A stretch of DNA of 52,167 nt from Lachnospiraceae bacterium (GCA_015057055.1 SVFE01000012.1:1-52167), one strand, 5' to 3'; counted from the stretch's first letter, positions 28,246 through 37,323 are shown. The notes: generated by a model not told the origin, from the sequence alone. Made by a program: numbers and translations.

Positions 28246-28911
28246 TTAAAAATTCTCCAATATCTCTGCTTTTTTTTGTTCAAATTTATCTCTTTGGTCC
28301 ACGCTGCAGTTTTCTGCCATAACCGAAACCACAAAGAGCGCTTCCTTTACGCTTTTCTGTTCCAAATACAAATCCGCCAGCGTGAGGGCAACCTTATCCT
28401 TTTCTCCCGTCTTACAATCCAGCAAAATCTGTACAACCGCAAAAACCGTAAGTTTATGGGCACGAATATAGGTCATGGCCTCAACCAAAAGAGGTTTGGC
28501 GAGCCGAAGCTGCATCCTACGGAAGTAGAACAGCATCTGCTGATGAATCCGGTAATAATCATCAATGTACTCAATCTGTTCAAAAATCAACGGATATTGC
28601 CCGCCCCGCTCCATCTGATAAATCGTAGCTGCAGTGGAAAAAACCTTTAACTCATCATCCATGGAAACCAAACGCTCATATTCCGGAGTATTGACAATTC
28701 CCAAAATCGCATCGTAGGCTACTTCTCTGCGCTCCTGTAACTTCTCATTAATCCGGCCTTTCAGCGCACACACACCTGCACTTACCAAAGGTTTTAATTC
28801 TTTCCGTTCACGAAAAAGATTTCTGCAATAGTCTTCCAATAAATCCTCGTCCGAAATCCCCGGATTAGCGGCCCTTAATTCTTCTATATCGAGTTTACTT
28901 TCTATATTCAC
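28246..28911 (-). CDS. Helical protein of unknown function, coupled to a glycosyltransferase
   Basis: A 221-residue soluble protein (MNIESKLDIEELRAANPGIS) that I do not recognise. It is predicted almost entirely helical, with TPR-like spacing (AVVQILLDCKTGEKDKVA, LADLYLEQKSVKEALFVV) in the C-terminal half. There is no signal peptide or membrane segment. Its stop codon abuts the start of the StrF-like GT, and GGAGA inside its 3' end serves as that gene's ribosome site, so the two proteins are made together and may act together. A promoter at 28937-28966 precedes it. It could be a scaffold or adaptor for the GTs; this is inference. Confidence 0.7.
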   Translation of the reverse strand: MNIESKLDIEELRAANPGISDEDLLEDYCRNLFRERKELKPLVSAGVCALKGRINEKLQERREVAYDAILGIVNTPEYERLVSMDDELKVFSTAATIYQMERGGQYPLIFEQIEYIDDYYRIHQQMLFYFRRMQLRLAKPLLVEAMTYIRAHKLTVFAVVQILLDCKTGEKDKVALTLADLYLEQKSVKEALFVVSVMAENCSVDQRDKFEQKKAEILENF

Positions 28912-28936
28912 GTCTATCCCATTCCTCTCTTAATCT

Positions 28937-28966
28937 ATTATACAATCGGTATAAAAGATTTGTAAA
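28937..28966 (-). promoter_or_regulatory. Promoter of the 28911-27568 gene pair
   Basis: TTTACA (28961-28966), 18-bp spacer and TATAAT (28937-28942) on the minus strand. Its -35 box overlaps that of the divergent promoter at 28960-28988. Confidence 0.75.
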
Positions 28967-28988
28967 TAGATACTTGCCTTGCTATAAT
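28960..28988 (+). promoter_or_regulatory. Promoter of the 940-residue glycosyltransferase fusion gene
   Basis: TTGTAA (28960-28965), 17-bp spacer and TATAAT (28983-28988) on the plus strand. The -35 shares five bases with the opposing minus-strand -35, so the two promoters should compete for polymerase. Confidence 0.78.
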
Positions 28989-29018
28989 GAAAGTAGCTTA
29001 TTTACAAGGAGAAAACCT

Positions 29019-31841
29019 ATGCTTTTTTCGTTTTGTCTGATTGGAAAAAATGAAGCATCACGCCTGGACAAATGCTTGGCGCCATTGCAAAAAACCGGCA
29101 TGGAAATCGTGTTTTTGGACACCGGTTCCACCGATGATACCGTAGCAATCGCAAAGAAATATACGGATAAAGTTTTCCACTTTACCTGGGTTAATGATTT
29201 TAGCGCAGCCCGTAATTTTGCTGCCGAAAAAGCTACGCATGACCATGTTCTTTTCATTGACTGCGACGAATACACGGAGGACATCGATATTCGAAAAATA
29301 GGAAAACTGATTGACTCCTACCCCCACGCCATCGGACAAATCAAACGCCGCAATCTTTGCGAAGGTTCTTCCAATCCACTTATTTTTGTGGATATGGTGG
29401 AGCGTCTCTACTGCCGCAAAGATTTTCACTATACCGGGCGTATCCACGAACAGGTTACGCCGCTTCACGGCAACGAAATGCTCGCCTACGAAATTCCCCT
29501 AACCGTCTTTCACGACGGCTATTTTGGAACGCCGGAAGAACGGGCAGAAAAAGCCCGTCGGAATATCCTTCTTCTGGAAAAAGATTTGGAAGAAGACCCG
29601 AATGATCCCTATACCTATTATCAGTTGGGGCAGGCCTATGAGCTTATTAACGATCATGAAAATGCGTGTATTGCCTACGAAAAAGGCTGTTCCCTTCCCT
29701 GCGACAAAAGCTTGCCGTATGTTCACCTTATGTTTCTTGGATACGGTCATTCCCTGATTGCTGCCGGCAAACCGAAAGAGGCAACCACGCTTAAAGAGCG
29801 CTGTCCGTTTTGCAAAGACAATGCGGATTTCATTGCCATGCTGGGAGATGCTTATCTTGCAGCACACCAAATTCCGGAAGCAATCAAAGAGTATAAATAT
29901 GCATTAACCCTTCCTCCTGCCAATACAGAAGGAACCAACAGTTTTTTATCCGCCCACAATCTGGGATGCATATACGAGGCGCTTGGAAACGAATGCGCTG
30001 CGCTCCGCTATTACAAACTGGCCGCGCCGCAAAATCCGCCTTCCCAAAATCGCTATGATGCCTTAAAGCAGCGTCTTTCCGTCTCCGACGTTTCCCGGGA
30101 AAAGCGGGCCTCTTTTTTGATTTTTTGTGATAACAACGCGGATAAACTTCCGCTGTTTTTGGATACCCTAAAGGAACAGACCATCGGACCGGAGCATCTG
30201 GAATTATTATTTATCGACAATCATTCTGACGACCAAACTTCGGAATTATTGTCACGTTTTGAGCAGGACTATCCGGAATCCGTTATTTTACTCCCTCTGG
30301 AAGAAAAAATTTCTCCCTTTGATGCATTTTCCATCGGACTTTCTTATGCATCCTGCGATTATGTCGGTTTTTTATATCCGCATAGCATACCTTCTGCAGA
30401 TTACTGTCGGCATCTTTCATTGGCAGCCCGCACCTATTCCTGTGACGCGGCCTGTGCCAATGCAATACCTCCTGCTGCACAAGGCTTGGTATCCGCGAAA
30501 GAACTTTCTTTTATCCCAAGGTCCCAGGAGGAAAAGAAAGCCATTCTCGGCAGCGGCCTGATGACGCCTTCTCTGACGGGAAAACTATTCAAAAAAAATT
30601 TGGTAAAACCTTTGGTTTCTTCCGCTTCCCCATCCGAGGAAGCACTGACTCTGCTTCTTTTGCTTCATTGCAATAGTTTTTACTTTTACGGAACGGATTT
30701 TTTTCCTCCGCAAAAACCGATTCTACTCTTTAAGGGAGTGCATCCGACCTTAGACTACCTGGCGGATTCTTACAACGATGCGCTGCGCGACTTGGGGGAA
30801 AAAACAATTTTCTTTGATATGCAAAATTTTGAATCCTCTGCCAAAACGCTTCTGTCTCTGGGAAAAGAAGGTGTGCGCGCATCCATTGCATTTAATAACA
30901 TCGGCTTCTCCCTTACAAAAAAAGACGGCGGAAATCTGTTAAAAGAGTTGAAAATTCCTGCCTACAACCTTTTGGTTGATCATCCGATGTACTATTTCGA
31001 TACACTGAATGACGCCCCGGAAAACGGTCATGTGCTTTGCGCCGACCAAAATCATGTCCGCTACGTAAAGGACTTTTATCCCTCCGTTCGGCGATGCTCT
31101 TTTCTGCCTACCGGCGGTACACTGACCTGCGATTATCAGCATCTCCCTTCTTTCTCGGAGCGTCCGATAGACATTTTGTTTTTGGGCAATTTCAAGTCCC
31201 ACCAAGACAAATGCGACACAGAAAACGCAAAGCAGTTGCTGGATTTTCTTAAATCTCATACAGACTATACCTTGGAAGACGCGGCGCGATTCCTGTATCC
31301 GGGCAGAACTTCCCGGCACTGCAAAGAATACATTGAAGAAAATCGCTTTGTGGAAACCCATCTTTGCAGTTTATATCGCGAAGAGGCACTTTTCCTGCTG
31401 TTGGAAGCCGGCTTCGTGGTGGAAGTCTACGGCAACGGTTGGGAGCAGAGCAAATGTGCTGCGCACCCGCGCTTTTCTTTGCATGCTCCGGTTTCCTGCC
31501 GCGATGGCCTGCGTTTGATGCAGAATGCCAAGATTGTTTTCAACAATTTGGCCTGGTTTAAAGCCGGTGGCTCTGAACGGGTATTTAATGCGGCATTGCA
31601 GGGAAGCATTGTCCTGACCGATTCCGGTAGCTACCTGGATGACATTTTTACCCATATGGAATCTGCACTGATTTACTCGTTGGATGATATGCAAAAAATT
31701 CCGCTTCTCGCAGGAGAACTTCTTGCCTCCCCCGAAAAAGCGGAATCCATTCGCAAAAACGCTTATGAAATTGTGACTTCAAATCACACCTGGCTGCACC
31801 GCGCAAAGCAGCTTCTTTCGATTCTTGGCGATACCGATTAA
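29019..31841 (+). CDS. Multidomain glycosyltransferase: GT2, TPR, degenerate GT2, CgeB-like GT-B
   Basis: A 940-residue protein starting at ATG 29019 (MLFSFCLIGKNEASRLDKC), 7 bases after AAGGAG. Residues about 1-180 form a GT-A domain with VFLDTGSTDDT and FIDCDEYTED. Residues about 180-350 hold TPR repeats (YTYYQLGQAYELINDHENA). Residues about 360-480 form a second GT2-like domain (ELLFIDNHSDDQTSELLSRF) where the expected DxD is replaced by YPHS, so it may be inactive. Residues about 565-940 form a CgeB/DUF3880-type GT-B domain with NLLVDHPMYYFD and GGSERVFNAALQGSIVLTDS. Cytoplasmic; substrates unknown. Its stop overlaps by 4 bp the stop of the convergent CgeB-like gene, with no terminator between. 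Confidence 0.88.
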   Translation: MLFSFCLIGKNEASRLDKCLAPLQKTGMEIVFLDTGSTDDTVAIAKKYTDKVFHFTWVNDFSAARNFAAEKATHDHVLFIDCDEYTEDIDIRKIGKLIDSYPHAIGQIKRRNLCEGSSNPLIFVDMVERLYCRKDFHYTGRIHEQVTPLHGNEMLAYEIPLTVFHDGYFGTPEERAEKARRNILLLEKDLEEDPNDPYTYYQLGQAYELINDHENACIAYEKGCSLPCDKSLPYVHLMFLGYGHSLIAAGKPKEATTLKERCPFCKDNADFIAMLGDAYLAAHQIPEAIKEYKYALTLPPANTEGTNSFLSAHNLGCIYEALGNECAALRYYKLAAPQNPPSQNRYDALKQRLSVSDVSREKRASFLIFCDNNADKLPLFLDTLKEQTIGPEHLELLFIDNHSDDQTSELLSRFEQDYPESVILLPLEEKISPFDAFSIGLSYASCDYVGFLYPHSIPSADYCRHLSLAARTYSCDAACANAIPPAAQGLVSAKELSFIPRSQEEKKAILGSGLMTPSLTGKLFKKNLVKPLVSSASPSEEALTLLLLLHCNSFYFYGTDFFPPQKPILLFKGVHPTLDYLADSYNDALRDLGEKTIFFDMQNFESSAKTLLSLGKEGVRASIAFNNIGFSLTKKDGGNLLKELKIPAYNLLVDHPMYYFDTLNDAPENGHVLCADQNHVRYVKDFYPSVRRCSFLPTGGTLTCDYQHLPSFSERPIDILFLGNFKSHQDKCDTENAKQLLDFLKSHTDYTLEDAARFLYPGRTSRHCKEYIEENRFVETHLCSLYREEALFLLLEAGFVVEVYGNGWEQSKCAAHPRFSLHAPVSCRDGLRLMQNAKIVFNNLAWFKAGGSERVFNAALQGSIVLTDSGSYLDDIFTHMESALIYSLDDMQKIPLLAGELLASPEKAESIRKNAYEIVTSNHTWLHRAKQLLSILGDTD

Positions 31842-33019
31842 GCACCAAATGCAATTCGGAGCATCTCTTCTACTCTGTGACGGTACGTATGATGCTCCTT
31901 CACTTTTCGATACCCCCGGGCGGCAATTTCCTGCCGCTCGTTTTCATTTTCCAGATAATACCTTGTCTTCTCAAGCAAATCCTCCGGACTGTCAAAATAC
32001 ACATAATCCTCTCCCGGAACAAAGAAATCCAGGAAGTCATTTTGATAATTGGTGAGTAAAAAACCGCCGCATCCCATAATATCCCAACACCGAAGGGGAA
32101 TTCCGGACACAATACTCCGAAGAGATATATTCAAATTTATTTTTGCACCTTTTATCGCGTAGGGAGCCGCATCATAATAATCGATCTTTCCGCGATTGTC
32201 TACGAGAGGTAAATTCGGCGTTTCTTCCGGCGTATACAATGTAACCGCAAACTCTTTCGAAAGTTGTTCCAACAAGTCGCGCCGCTCCAAAGCCGTAAGC
32301 TTTCTTGCCAAAAAGTAGTTAGCAAATACCCATTCGATATTTTCCAGTCCGTCCCCGTTTTCCATCATAGGGCATACCGCCTGCAACCGCCTAACAATAT
32401 CCCCATGTAGCATTTTCTCCAAAACCGAAATACCGTACAATTTTTTCTGCACTTCCATAACTGCCTCAATATACCCGGATGCATACGGGTCCAAGCCATC
32501 CAAATGGCGGAACAGCTGATGTTTCTTTTCCGAATACATGGAACCAATCATTGCCACATCTGCACGGTATTTCTTTTCCTGTTCCGGTCCGTTCACAAAA
32601 CCGTCATAGTACTCCACCGGCGCCGCCATGGGCAGATAGTATACTGTATTGACGCCCTTTTTACGCAGATTCTCGTATTCTGCTTTGTCAAATACAAATG
32701 CATAATTGGTTTCATACAAAATCGTCCGGGAATACAACTGAATATATGGGCTGTCATACGTCCAGGATAAATATTTCACACGGCAAGCTTTACAGGCGAC
32801 CGCTGCCACCGGGAAGAAATTAAAAGAAAATACAAAATCCACCTTTTCCTGCATAATAAGCATGGCAATCTTTGTGGCCAATTCTTCACTTCGCCTGGTA
32901 TTCTCCGTCTGCTGCGGAAACTCCATGGAGACAATGGCATATCCCGCATTTTCGAATTCTTTTTTTATGTATTCATTGCCAAAACTTTTCCACTCCAGAA
33001 AAAGAAGTTTTCCCTGCAT
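31838..33019 (-). CDS. CgeB-like glycosyltransferase (DUF3880 plus GT-B C-terminal domain), copy A
   Basis: A 393-residue protein starting at ATG 33019 (MQGKLLFLEWKSFGNEYIKK), two bases after the stop of copy B, so the two are translationally coupled; GGGAG in the end of copy B is the ribosome site. The N-terminal domain shows VDFVFSFNFFPVAAVAC, YLSWTYDSPYIQLYS and FVFDKAEYENLRKKGVNTVYYLPM. The C-terminal domain has KINLNISLRSIVSGIPLRCW, IMGCGGFLLTNYQNDF and the nucleotide-sugar-binding-type GGF/E segment. The family name comes from Bacillus spore-coat protein CgeB, but homologues occur in surface-glycan and flagellar glycosylation loci. Three separate copies and one fused copy occur in this window. 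Confidence 0.88.
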   Translation of the reverse strand: MQGKLLFLEWKSFGNEYIKKEFENAGYAIVSMEFPQQTENTRRSEELATKIAMLIMQEKVDFVFSFNFFPVAAVACKACRVKYLSWTYDSPYIQLYSRTILYETNYAFVFDKAEYENLRKKGVNTVYYLPMAAPVEYYDGFVNGPEQEKKYRADVAMIGSMYSEKKHQLFRHLDGLDPYASGYIEAVMEVQKKLYGISVLEKMLHGDIVRRLQAVCPMMENGDGLENIEWVFANYFLARKLTALERRDLLEQLSKEFAVTLYTPEETPNLPLVDNRGKIDYYDAAPYAIKGAKINLNISLRSIVSGIPLRCWDIMGCGGFLLTNYQNDFLDFFVPGEDYVYFDSPEDLLEKTRYYLENENERQEIAARGYRKVKEHHTYRHRVEEMLRIAFGA

Positions 33020-33021
33020 CT

Positions 33022-34230
33022 TTATTCTCCCTTTTTGCATCTTTCCTCTTCTAAAATTTGCACTTTCTCCAGCATTTTCTCCAGAGAGTCACCGTAATTA
33101 TATTTTTTGCACACCTTCTGATATCCGGCAATGGCAACCGAAAGTCGTTCCCGCTCATGGGTCAGATAATATTCCGCTTTCCTTTGCAATTCATCCAAAT
33201 CACGGAAAAACACGATTTCCTTATCCGGCACGAAAAGTTCTTCCATTTCCTCCTGATAATTGCTCATCACAAAACCGCCGACAGCCATAATATCAAATAC
33301 CCGCTGTGGAATTCCCGTTTCAATGGAGCGCATGGTTAGATTCAAATTAATCTTACTTGAGAAAAAAACTTTATACATTTCATCCTGATAATTTACCTCC
33401 GGGCAAACCTCCGTTTTCCCGAGTCCGGTGCATTTTTCCGGCTCCGTGGTGTATAATCTGGTATGATATTTTTCTGCCAAAAGCCGCAGTACACTTGTCC
33501 GTTCCACATTTGCAACGGAGGGCGCCAGCATCAAAACTTCAATCAAATACTTCCGGTCAATTTTATATTCCGACAAATTCTCTTTGTACATAACCTCATC
33601 CACATAGGAGCTTACATCCTCCGGCAATGTGCCAAAAATACTGTTTTCCTTTCCCCAGCGGCAACTTAGTTCCCGGACGACGTGAGATAATTTTTCACTC
33701 ACTTCCTTTGGCGCATGCTCCATAAATTTGCTGTAATAATTCCGATGATACAATCGTCCCACAAAAGAAACGTCGGCGCCATACCGTAAAATATCCTCAT
33801 CCAAAATCTGCAGAGCAGATGTTTGCGCTATATTTGCAGCCAAGGGCTGATAAAACACATTCGATATTCCGATTTCCTGCAAGCGCTTCAACTGACACCG
33901 GTCAAATACAAAAATATAATTGGTATCGTAGAAGGCTTCCTTGCGGTACAACTCTTTTTGGGGCGAATCGTATACCCAGGACACGTAAGGACGGTTGCAT
34001 CGATGGCAGGCTTCCGCCACCGTCACGGAAAAATTCTGTGTCACCACCAGGGAATACCCCTGTACTCTGTTGCACAAATTCAGAATATCCTCTTCCCCGT
34101 ATGACGATAAGTCCACCAAAACCCCCATCGGACATTCCACCGTATATTCTTTTTCCAACAAGCCCCATATGATATCTTCTTTTACAATTTTCGTAGAATG
34201 AAGATACAAAATTTTATCTGTTATTTTCAT
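33022..34230 (-). CDS. CgeB-like glycosyltransferase, copy B
   Basis: A 402-residue homologue of copies A and C, beginning MKITDKILYLHSTKIVKEDI. Family landmarks are YVSWVYDSPQKELYRKEAFY, FVFDRCQLKRLQEIGISNVF and, near the C-terminus, SSKINLNLTMRSIETGIPQRV and DIMAVGGFVMSNYQEEMEEL. It is the first gene of a two-gene minus-strand unit with copy A, and diverges from the GT2 gene at 34376. A minus-strand -10 TACAAT lies near 34262-34267 in the 145-bp gap, with no good -35. It has diverged strongly from copy A, so the two probably use different substrates or acceptors. Confidence 0.88.
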   Translation of the reverse strand: MKITDKILYLHSTKIVKEDIIWGLLEKEYTVECPMGVLVDLSSYGEEDILNLCNRVQGYSLVVTQNFSVTVAEACHRCNRPYVSWVYDSPQKELYRKEAFYDTNYIFVFDRCQLKRLQEIGISNVFYQPLAANIAQTSALQILDEDILRYGADVSFVGRLYHRNYYSKFMEHAPKEVSEKLSHVVRELSCRWGKENSIFGTLPEDVSSYVDEVMYKENLSEYKIDRKYLIEVLMLAPSVANVERTSVLRLLAEKYHTRLYTTEPEKCTGLGKTEVCPEVNYQDEMYKVFFSSKINLNLTMRSIETGIPQRVFDIMAVGGFVMSNYQEEMEELFVPDKEIVFFRDLDELQRKAEYYLTHERERLSVAIAGYQKVCKKYNYGDSLEKMLEKVQILEEERCKKGE

Positions 34231-34375
34231 CTCTTACCCCGCTTATATCATTCTTTTTTCATTGTACCACAGGACCGGATTTTTCCCCATAGGGAATTCA
34301 ATATAGTTGCATTTTTTCTTCTGCCATACTATCATTTAATAAATAACAAAAAGTGTCTTAAAATCGGAGGAAAAT

Positions 34376-35407
34376 ATGCCGAAAATCAGTGTTATCATAC
34401 CCTGCTACAATGTAGCAAACTATATTGATCGTTGTTTAACATCCATTACCGAGCAGACTTTTGACATCCGTGATGTTGAGATTCTCTGTATTGACGATGC
34501 CTCCACAGACGATACCTGGGAGCATCTTGCCGCCTGGCACGAAAAGTATCCCGAGAACGTCCTTGCCATCGGATGTGAAGTCAACGGAAGGCAAGGGACT
34601 GCCCGAAACATCGGACTTCAATATGCTACTGCTCCTTGGATTTGCTTCATTGATTCCGATGACTGGGTAGAGCCGGATTACCTGGAAAAATTGTATGCTG
34701 CGGCTGTTTCGACCGACTGCGAAGTAGTCACTTGCCAAAATAAACGGGATTCTTCCGACACCCTCTCTTATTTTTCGGATCGTAGCACGGGAAAAGAAGA
34801 CCACATGCTCTTGATTGATACGACAGAAAAAAGAAAGCATTTTATCCATATGGCAATGATGGGCTATTCCGCCTGGGGAAAACTGATAAAAAAATCGGTG
34901 CTTCTGGAAAACGAAATTTGGTTTCCGGAAAATCTTGCCTACGAAGATGGCTTTTGGGAAGTATTGATGCATCTTTACATCAAACGCGTCTATGTGATTG
35001 AAGAACGTTTATACCACTACTATGTAAATCCCACTTCCACCGTACTACAAAAAAACAATTACTATCATATTGATATGCTGACTGTACAGTTGCAGCTTTG
35101 GGAAGAATTAAAAGAACGTGATATGTTTGCACTGTATCATGATGAATTAGAATACGAATACTTGTTTTCCTGCTATCTGAGTTTCTTAAAAGTTATTGCT
35201 TTGCGTTTTGAGACGCCGCCCTACTCCCTCTACCAAATACTGCGGACGTGCACGCTTTCCATCATCCCGAATTATAAGCAAAACAAATATGTGCAGGCTC
35301 CCGATTTTTCGCCGGTCTTAGGGACTATTTTAGAATCGCTCTCATTGCAACTAAACAAAGCGGAGTTTTTGCAATTTGCAGAAAACATAAAAAAATTAAA
35401 CATATAA
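34376..35407 (+). CDS. Family 2 glycosyltransferase
   Basis: A 343-residue canonical GT2 enzyme beginning MPKISVIIPCYNVANYIDRC after a well-placed GGAGG. The nucleotide-binding ILCIDDASTDDTWEHL and the metal-binding FIDSDDWVEPDYLEKLY are intact, and YEDGFWEVLMHLYIK fits the catalytic-base region. The C-terminal third is helical without TPR repeats. It resembles capsule and teichoic-acid-type GT2 enzymes more than the TPR-linked ones nearby. It ends 61 bp from the flagellin stop and shares a bidirectional terminator with it, so it is a stand-alone plus-strand gene beside the flagellins. Confidence 0.93.
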   Translation: MPKISVIIPCYNVANYIDRCLTSITEQTFDIRDVEILCIDDASTDDTWEHLAAWHEKYPENVLAIGCEVNGRQGTARNIGLQYATAPWICFIDSDDWVEPDYLEKLYAAAVSTDCEVVTCQNKRDSSDTLSYFSDRSTGKEDHMLLIDTTEKRKHFIHMAMMGYSAWGKLIKKSVLLENEIWFPENLAYEDGFWEVLMHLYIKRVYVIEERLYHYYVNPTSTVLQKNNYYHIDMLTVQLQLWEELKERDMFALYHDELEYEYLFSCYLSFLKVIALRFETPPYSLYQILRTCTLSIIPNYKQNKYVQAPDFSPVLGTILESLSLQLNKAEFLQFAENIKKLNI

Positions 35408-35424
35408 ACATTTTTTCCACCAAA

Positions 35425-35457
35425 AAAGGGGCTGTTATCCAGCCCCTTTCTATTTTT
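35425..35457. terminator. Bidirectional terminator between GT2 gene and flagellin 1
   Basis: A 10-bp stem, AAAGGGGCTG (35425-35434) with CAGCCCCTTT (35440-35449), has a 5-nt loop; CTATTTTTC follows on plus and TTTTTTGG on minus. Confidence 0.92.
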
Positions 35458-35468
35458 CTTTCTTCTAA

Positions 35469-36287
35469 TTAACCAAGAAGTGACAATACATTCTGGTTAG
35501 ACTGATTTGCCTGTGAAAGCATTGATGTACCGGCCTGAGCAAGAATCTGTGCATTAGAGAACTGCACCATTTCGGTTGCCATATCGGTATCACGAATCTG
35601 AGATTCTGCTGCTGTTGTATTTTCAACAACGTTGTCAAGATTCTTAATTGTGTGCTCTAATCTGTTCTGAATTGCACCGAGGTCGGAACGCTGTTTGGAA
35701 ACGCTTGCCAATGCAGTCTTAATCATGCTGATTGCCTTCTGTGCATTAGTGTTGTCGGTACCGGAAACAGCTACTGTGTCAATTCCGATTTTAGACGCAT
35801 TCATGCTGGCAATGGAAATACCAATAAACTGCGCTGCTTCTGCACCAACCTGAAGGTTCTTTGCTGTGAAAGTACCATCCAAAAGGTTCTGCTCATTGAA
35901 AGTAGTTGTAGATGCAACTCGGTCAATTTCAGAAACAAGTGCCTGAACTTCGCTGTCAAGGTATCCACGGTCAACACTGGTCATGGTGTCGTTCGATGCC
36001 TGAATTGCCAATGTGTTCATTCTCTGAAGCATATCATGTACTTCTGCCAAAGCACCTTCTGCTGTCTGCACACAAGAGATACCATCCTGTGCATTTGCGG
36101 AAGCCTGTGTCAAACCTTTGATCTGACGTCTCATCTTTTCACTGATTGCAAGACCTGCTGCATCATCTGCTGCACGGTTAATCTTGTAACCGGAAGAAAG
36201 CTTTTCTGTGGACTTCGCCTGAGCGGAAGTTGTGATTCCTAACATTCTGTTACTGTTCATTGCTGTTAAATTGTGCTGTACTACCAT
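35469..36287 (-). CDS. fliC: Flagellin 1
   Basis: A 272-residue flagellin, the filament subunit exported by the flagellar type III system. It starts [19 protein letters not shown] and has the full N-terminal D0/D1 ([41 protein letters not shown]) and C-terminal D1/D0 ([19 protein letters not shown], ending SNQNVLSLLG). D2/D3 are absent, as in many Clostridia. It is about 93 percent identical to flagellin 2; the differences cluster at residues about 148-183, the surface-exposed middle. The leader carries a CsrA-type hairpin and the promoter is sigma-28-like (36378-36404). Ser/Thr residues in the variable part are candidate O-glycosylation sites by analogy only. Confidence 0.98.
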   Translation of the reverse strand: MVVQHNLTAMNSNRMLGITTSAQAKSTEKLSSGYKINRAADDAAGLAISEKMRRQIKGLTQASANAQDGISCVQTAEGALAEVHDMLQRMNTLAIQASNDTMTSVDRGYLDSEVQALVSEIDRVASTTTFNEQNLLDGTFTAKNLQVGAEAAQFIGISIASMNASKIGIDTVAVSGTDNTNAQKAISMIKTALASVSKQRSDLGAIQNRLEHTIKNLDNVVENTTAAESQIRDTDMATEMVQFSNAQILAQAGTSMLSQANQSNQNVLSLLG

Positions 36288-36317
36288 AATATAATCCTCC
36301 TTGAAGTTAAGTATGTT

Positions 36318-36333
36318 ACGGCATCCCTACCGT
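36318..36333 (-). promoter_or_regulatory. Likely CsrA-binding hairpin in flagellin 1 leader
   Basis: On the minus strand ACGG-TAGGGATG-CCGT places AGGGATG, close to the CsrA consensus ARGGAUGU, in the loop of a short hairpin about 31 bases before the start. A second hairpin GGGA...TCCC (36350-36364) lies upstream and the AAGGAGG ribosome site is the likely second CsrA contact. Confidence 0.65.
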
Positions 36334-36377
36334 TGTTTTATTGTTCTCCGGGATTTTATTTCCCTTACTTGATATAT

Positions 36378-36404
36378 ATATCGGATGGTGTTTTGTAAAC
36401 TTAA
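36378..36404 (-). promoter_or_regulatory. Sigma-28-type promoter of flagellin 1
   Basis: On the minus strand TTAA (36401-36404), 16-bp spacer and CCGATAT (36378-36384). The -35 differs by one base from the TAAA consensus. Confidence 0.8.
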
Positions 36405-36463
36405 CCCCTAAATTGAAATTTTTTTTAAAAACTTTTATCCCCATTCGCTTATTTGTAGACAGC

Positions 36464-36487
36464 AAAAGAGCCATCCGAAGATGGCTC
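36464..36487 (-). terminator. Intrinsic terminator after flagellin 2
   Basis: An 8-bp stem, GAGCCATC (36468-36475) with GATGGCTC (36480-36487), has a 4-nt loop and TTTTGC on the minus strand. It separates the two flagellin transcripts. Confidence 0.85.
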
Positions 36488-36504
36488 CTTTATGGTAGAA
36501 ATAA

Positions 36505-37323
36505 TTAACCGAGAATAGAAAGTACACTCTGGTTAGACTGATTAGCCTGAGCAAGCATTGATGTACCAGCCTGAGCAAGGATCTGTGCATTAGAGAACTG
36601 AACCATTTCGGTTGCCATATCTGTATCACGGATCTGAGATTCAGCTGCTGTTGTGTTCTCAACAACGTTGTCAAGATTCTTGATTGTGTGCTCCAGTCTG
36701 TTCTGGATTGCACCAAGATCGGAACGCTGTTTAGAAACGCTTGCAAGTGCAGTCTTAATCATGCTGATTGCAGACTGTGCATTGGTGTTGTCTGTACCGG
36801 AAATAGATACGCCATTAATACCGATAGCGGATGCTTTCATTTCACCGATAGAGATACCGATGAACTGACCTTTTTCTGCACCAACCTGGAGGTTCTTTCC
36901 TGTGAAGGAACCATCCAAAAGGTTCTGCTCATTGAAAGTAGTTGTAGATGCAACTCTGTCAATTTCAGAAACGAGTGCCTGAACTTCGCTATCGAGGTAT
37001 CCACGGTCAACACTAGTCATAGTGTCGTTAGATGCCTGGATTGCCAATGTGTTCATTCTCTGTAACATGTCATGTACTTCTGCCAAAGCACCTTCTGCTG
37101 TCTGTACACAAGAAATACCATCCTGTGCATTTGAAGAAGCCTGTGTCAAACCTTTGATCTGACGTCTCATCTTTTCACTGATTGCAAGACCTGCTGCATC
37201 ATCTGCTGCACGGTTAATCTTGTAACCGGAAGAAAGCTTCTCTGTAGACTTCGCCTGAGCGCCTGCTGTGATACCTAACATTCTGTTACTGTTCATTGCT
37301 GTTAAATTGTGCTGTACTACCAT
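36505..37323 (-). CDS. fliC: Flagellin 2
   Basis: A second 272-residue flagellin, nearly identical to flagellin 1 over D0/D1 ([21 protein letters not shown] start, [11 protein letters not shown] end). The differing residues are concentrated in the centre, where it reads [20 protein letters not shown]. It has its own sigma-28-type promoter (37408-37434), a CsrA-type leader hairpin and its own terminator, so the two flagellins are independently transcribed. Tandem duplication is the simplest origin, with the D0/D1 codons still highly similar at DNA level. Cellular role as for flagellin 1; which copy dominates in the filament cannot be told. Confidence 0.98.
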   Translation of the reverse strand: MVVQHNLTAMNSNRMLGITAGAQAKSTEKLSSGYKINRAADDAAGLAISEKMRRQIKGLTQASSNAQDGISCVQTAEGALAEVHDMLQRMNTLAIQASNDTMTSVDRGYLDSEVQALVSEIDRVASTTTFNEQNLLDGSFTGKNLQVGAEKGQFIGISIGEMKASAIGINGVSISGTDNTNAQSAISMIKTALASVSKQRSDLGAIQNRLEHTIKNLDNVVENTTAAESQIRDTDMATEMVQFSNAQILAQAGTSMLAQANQSNQSVLSILG

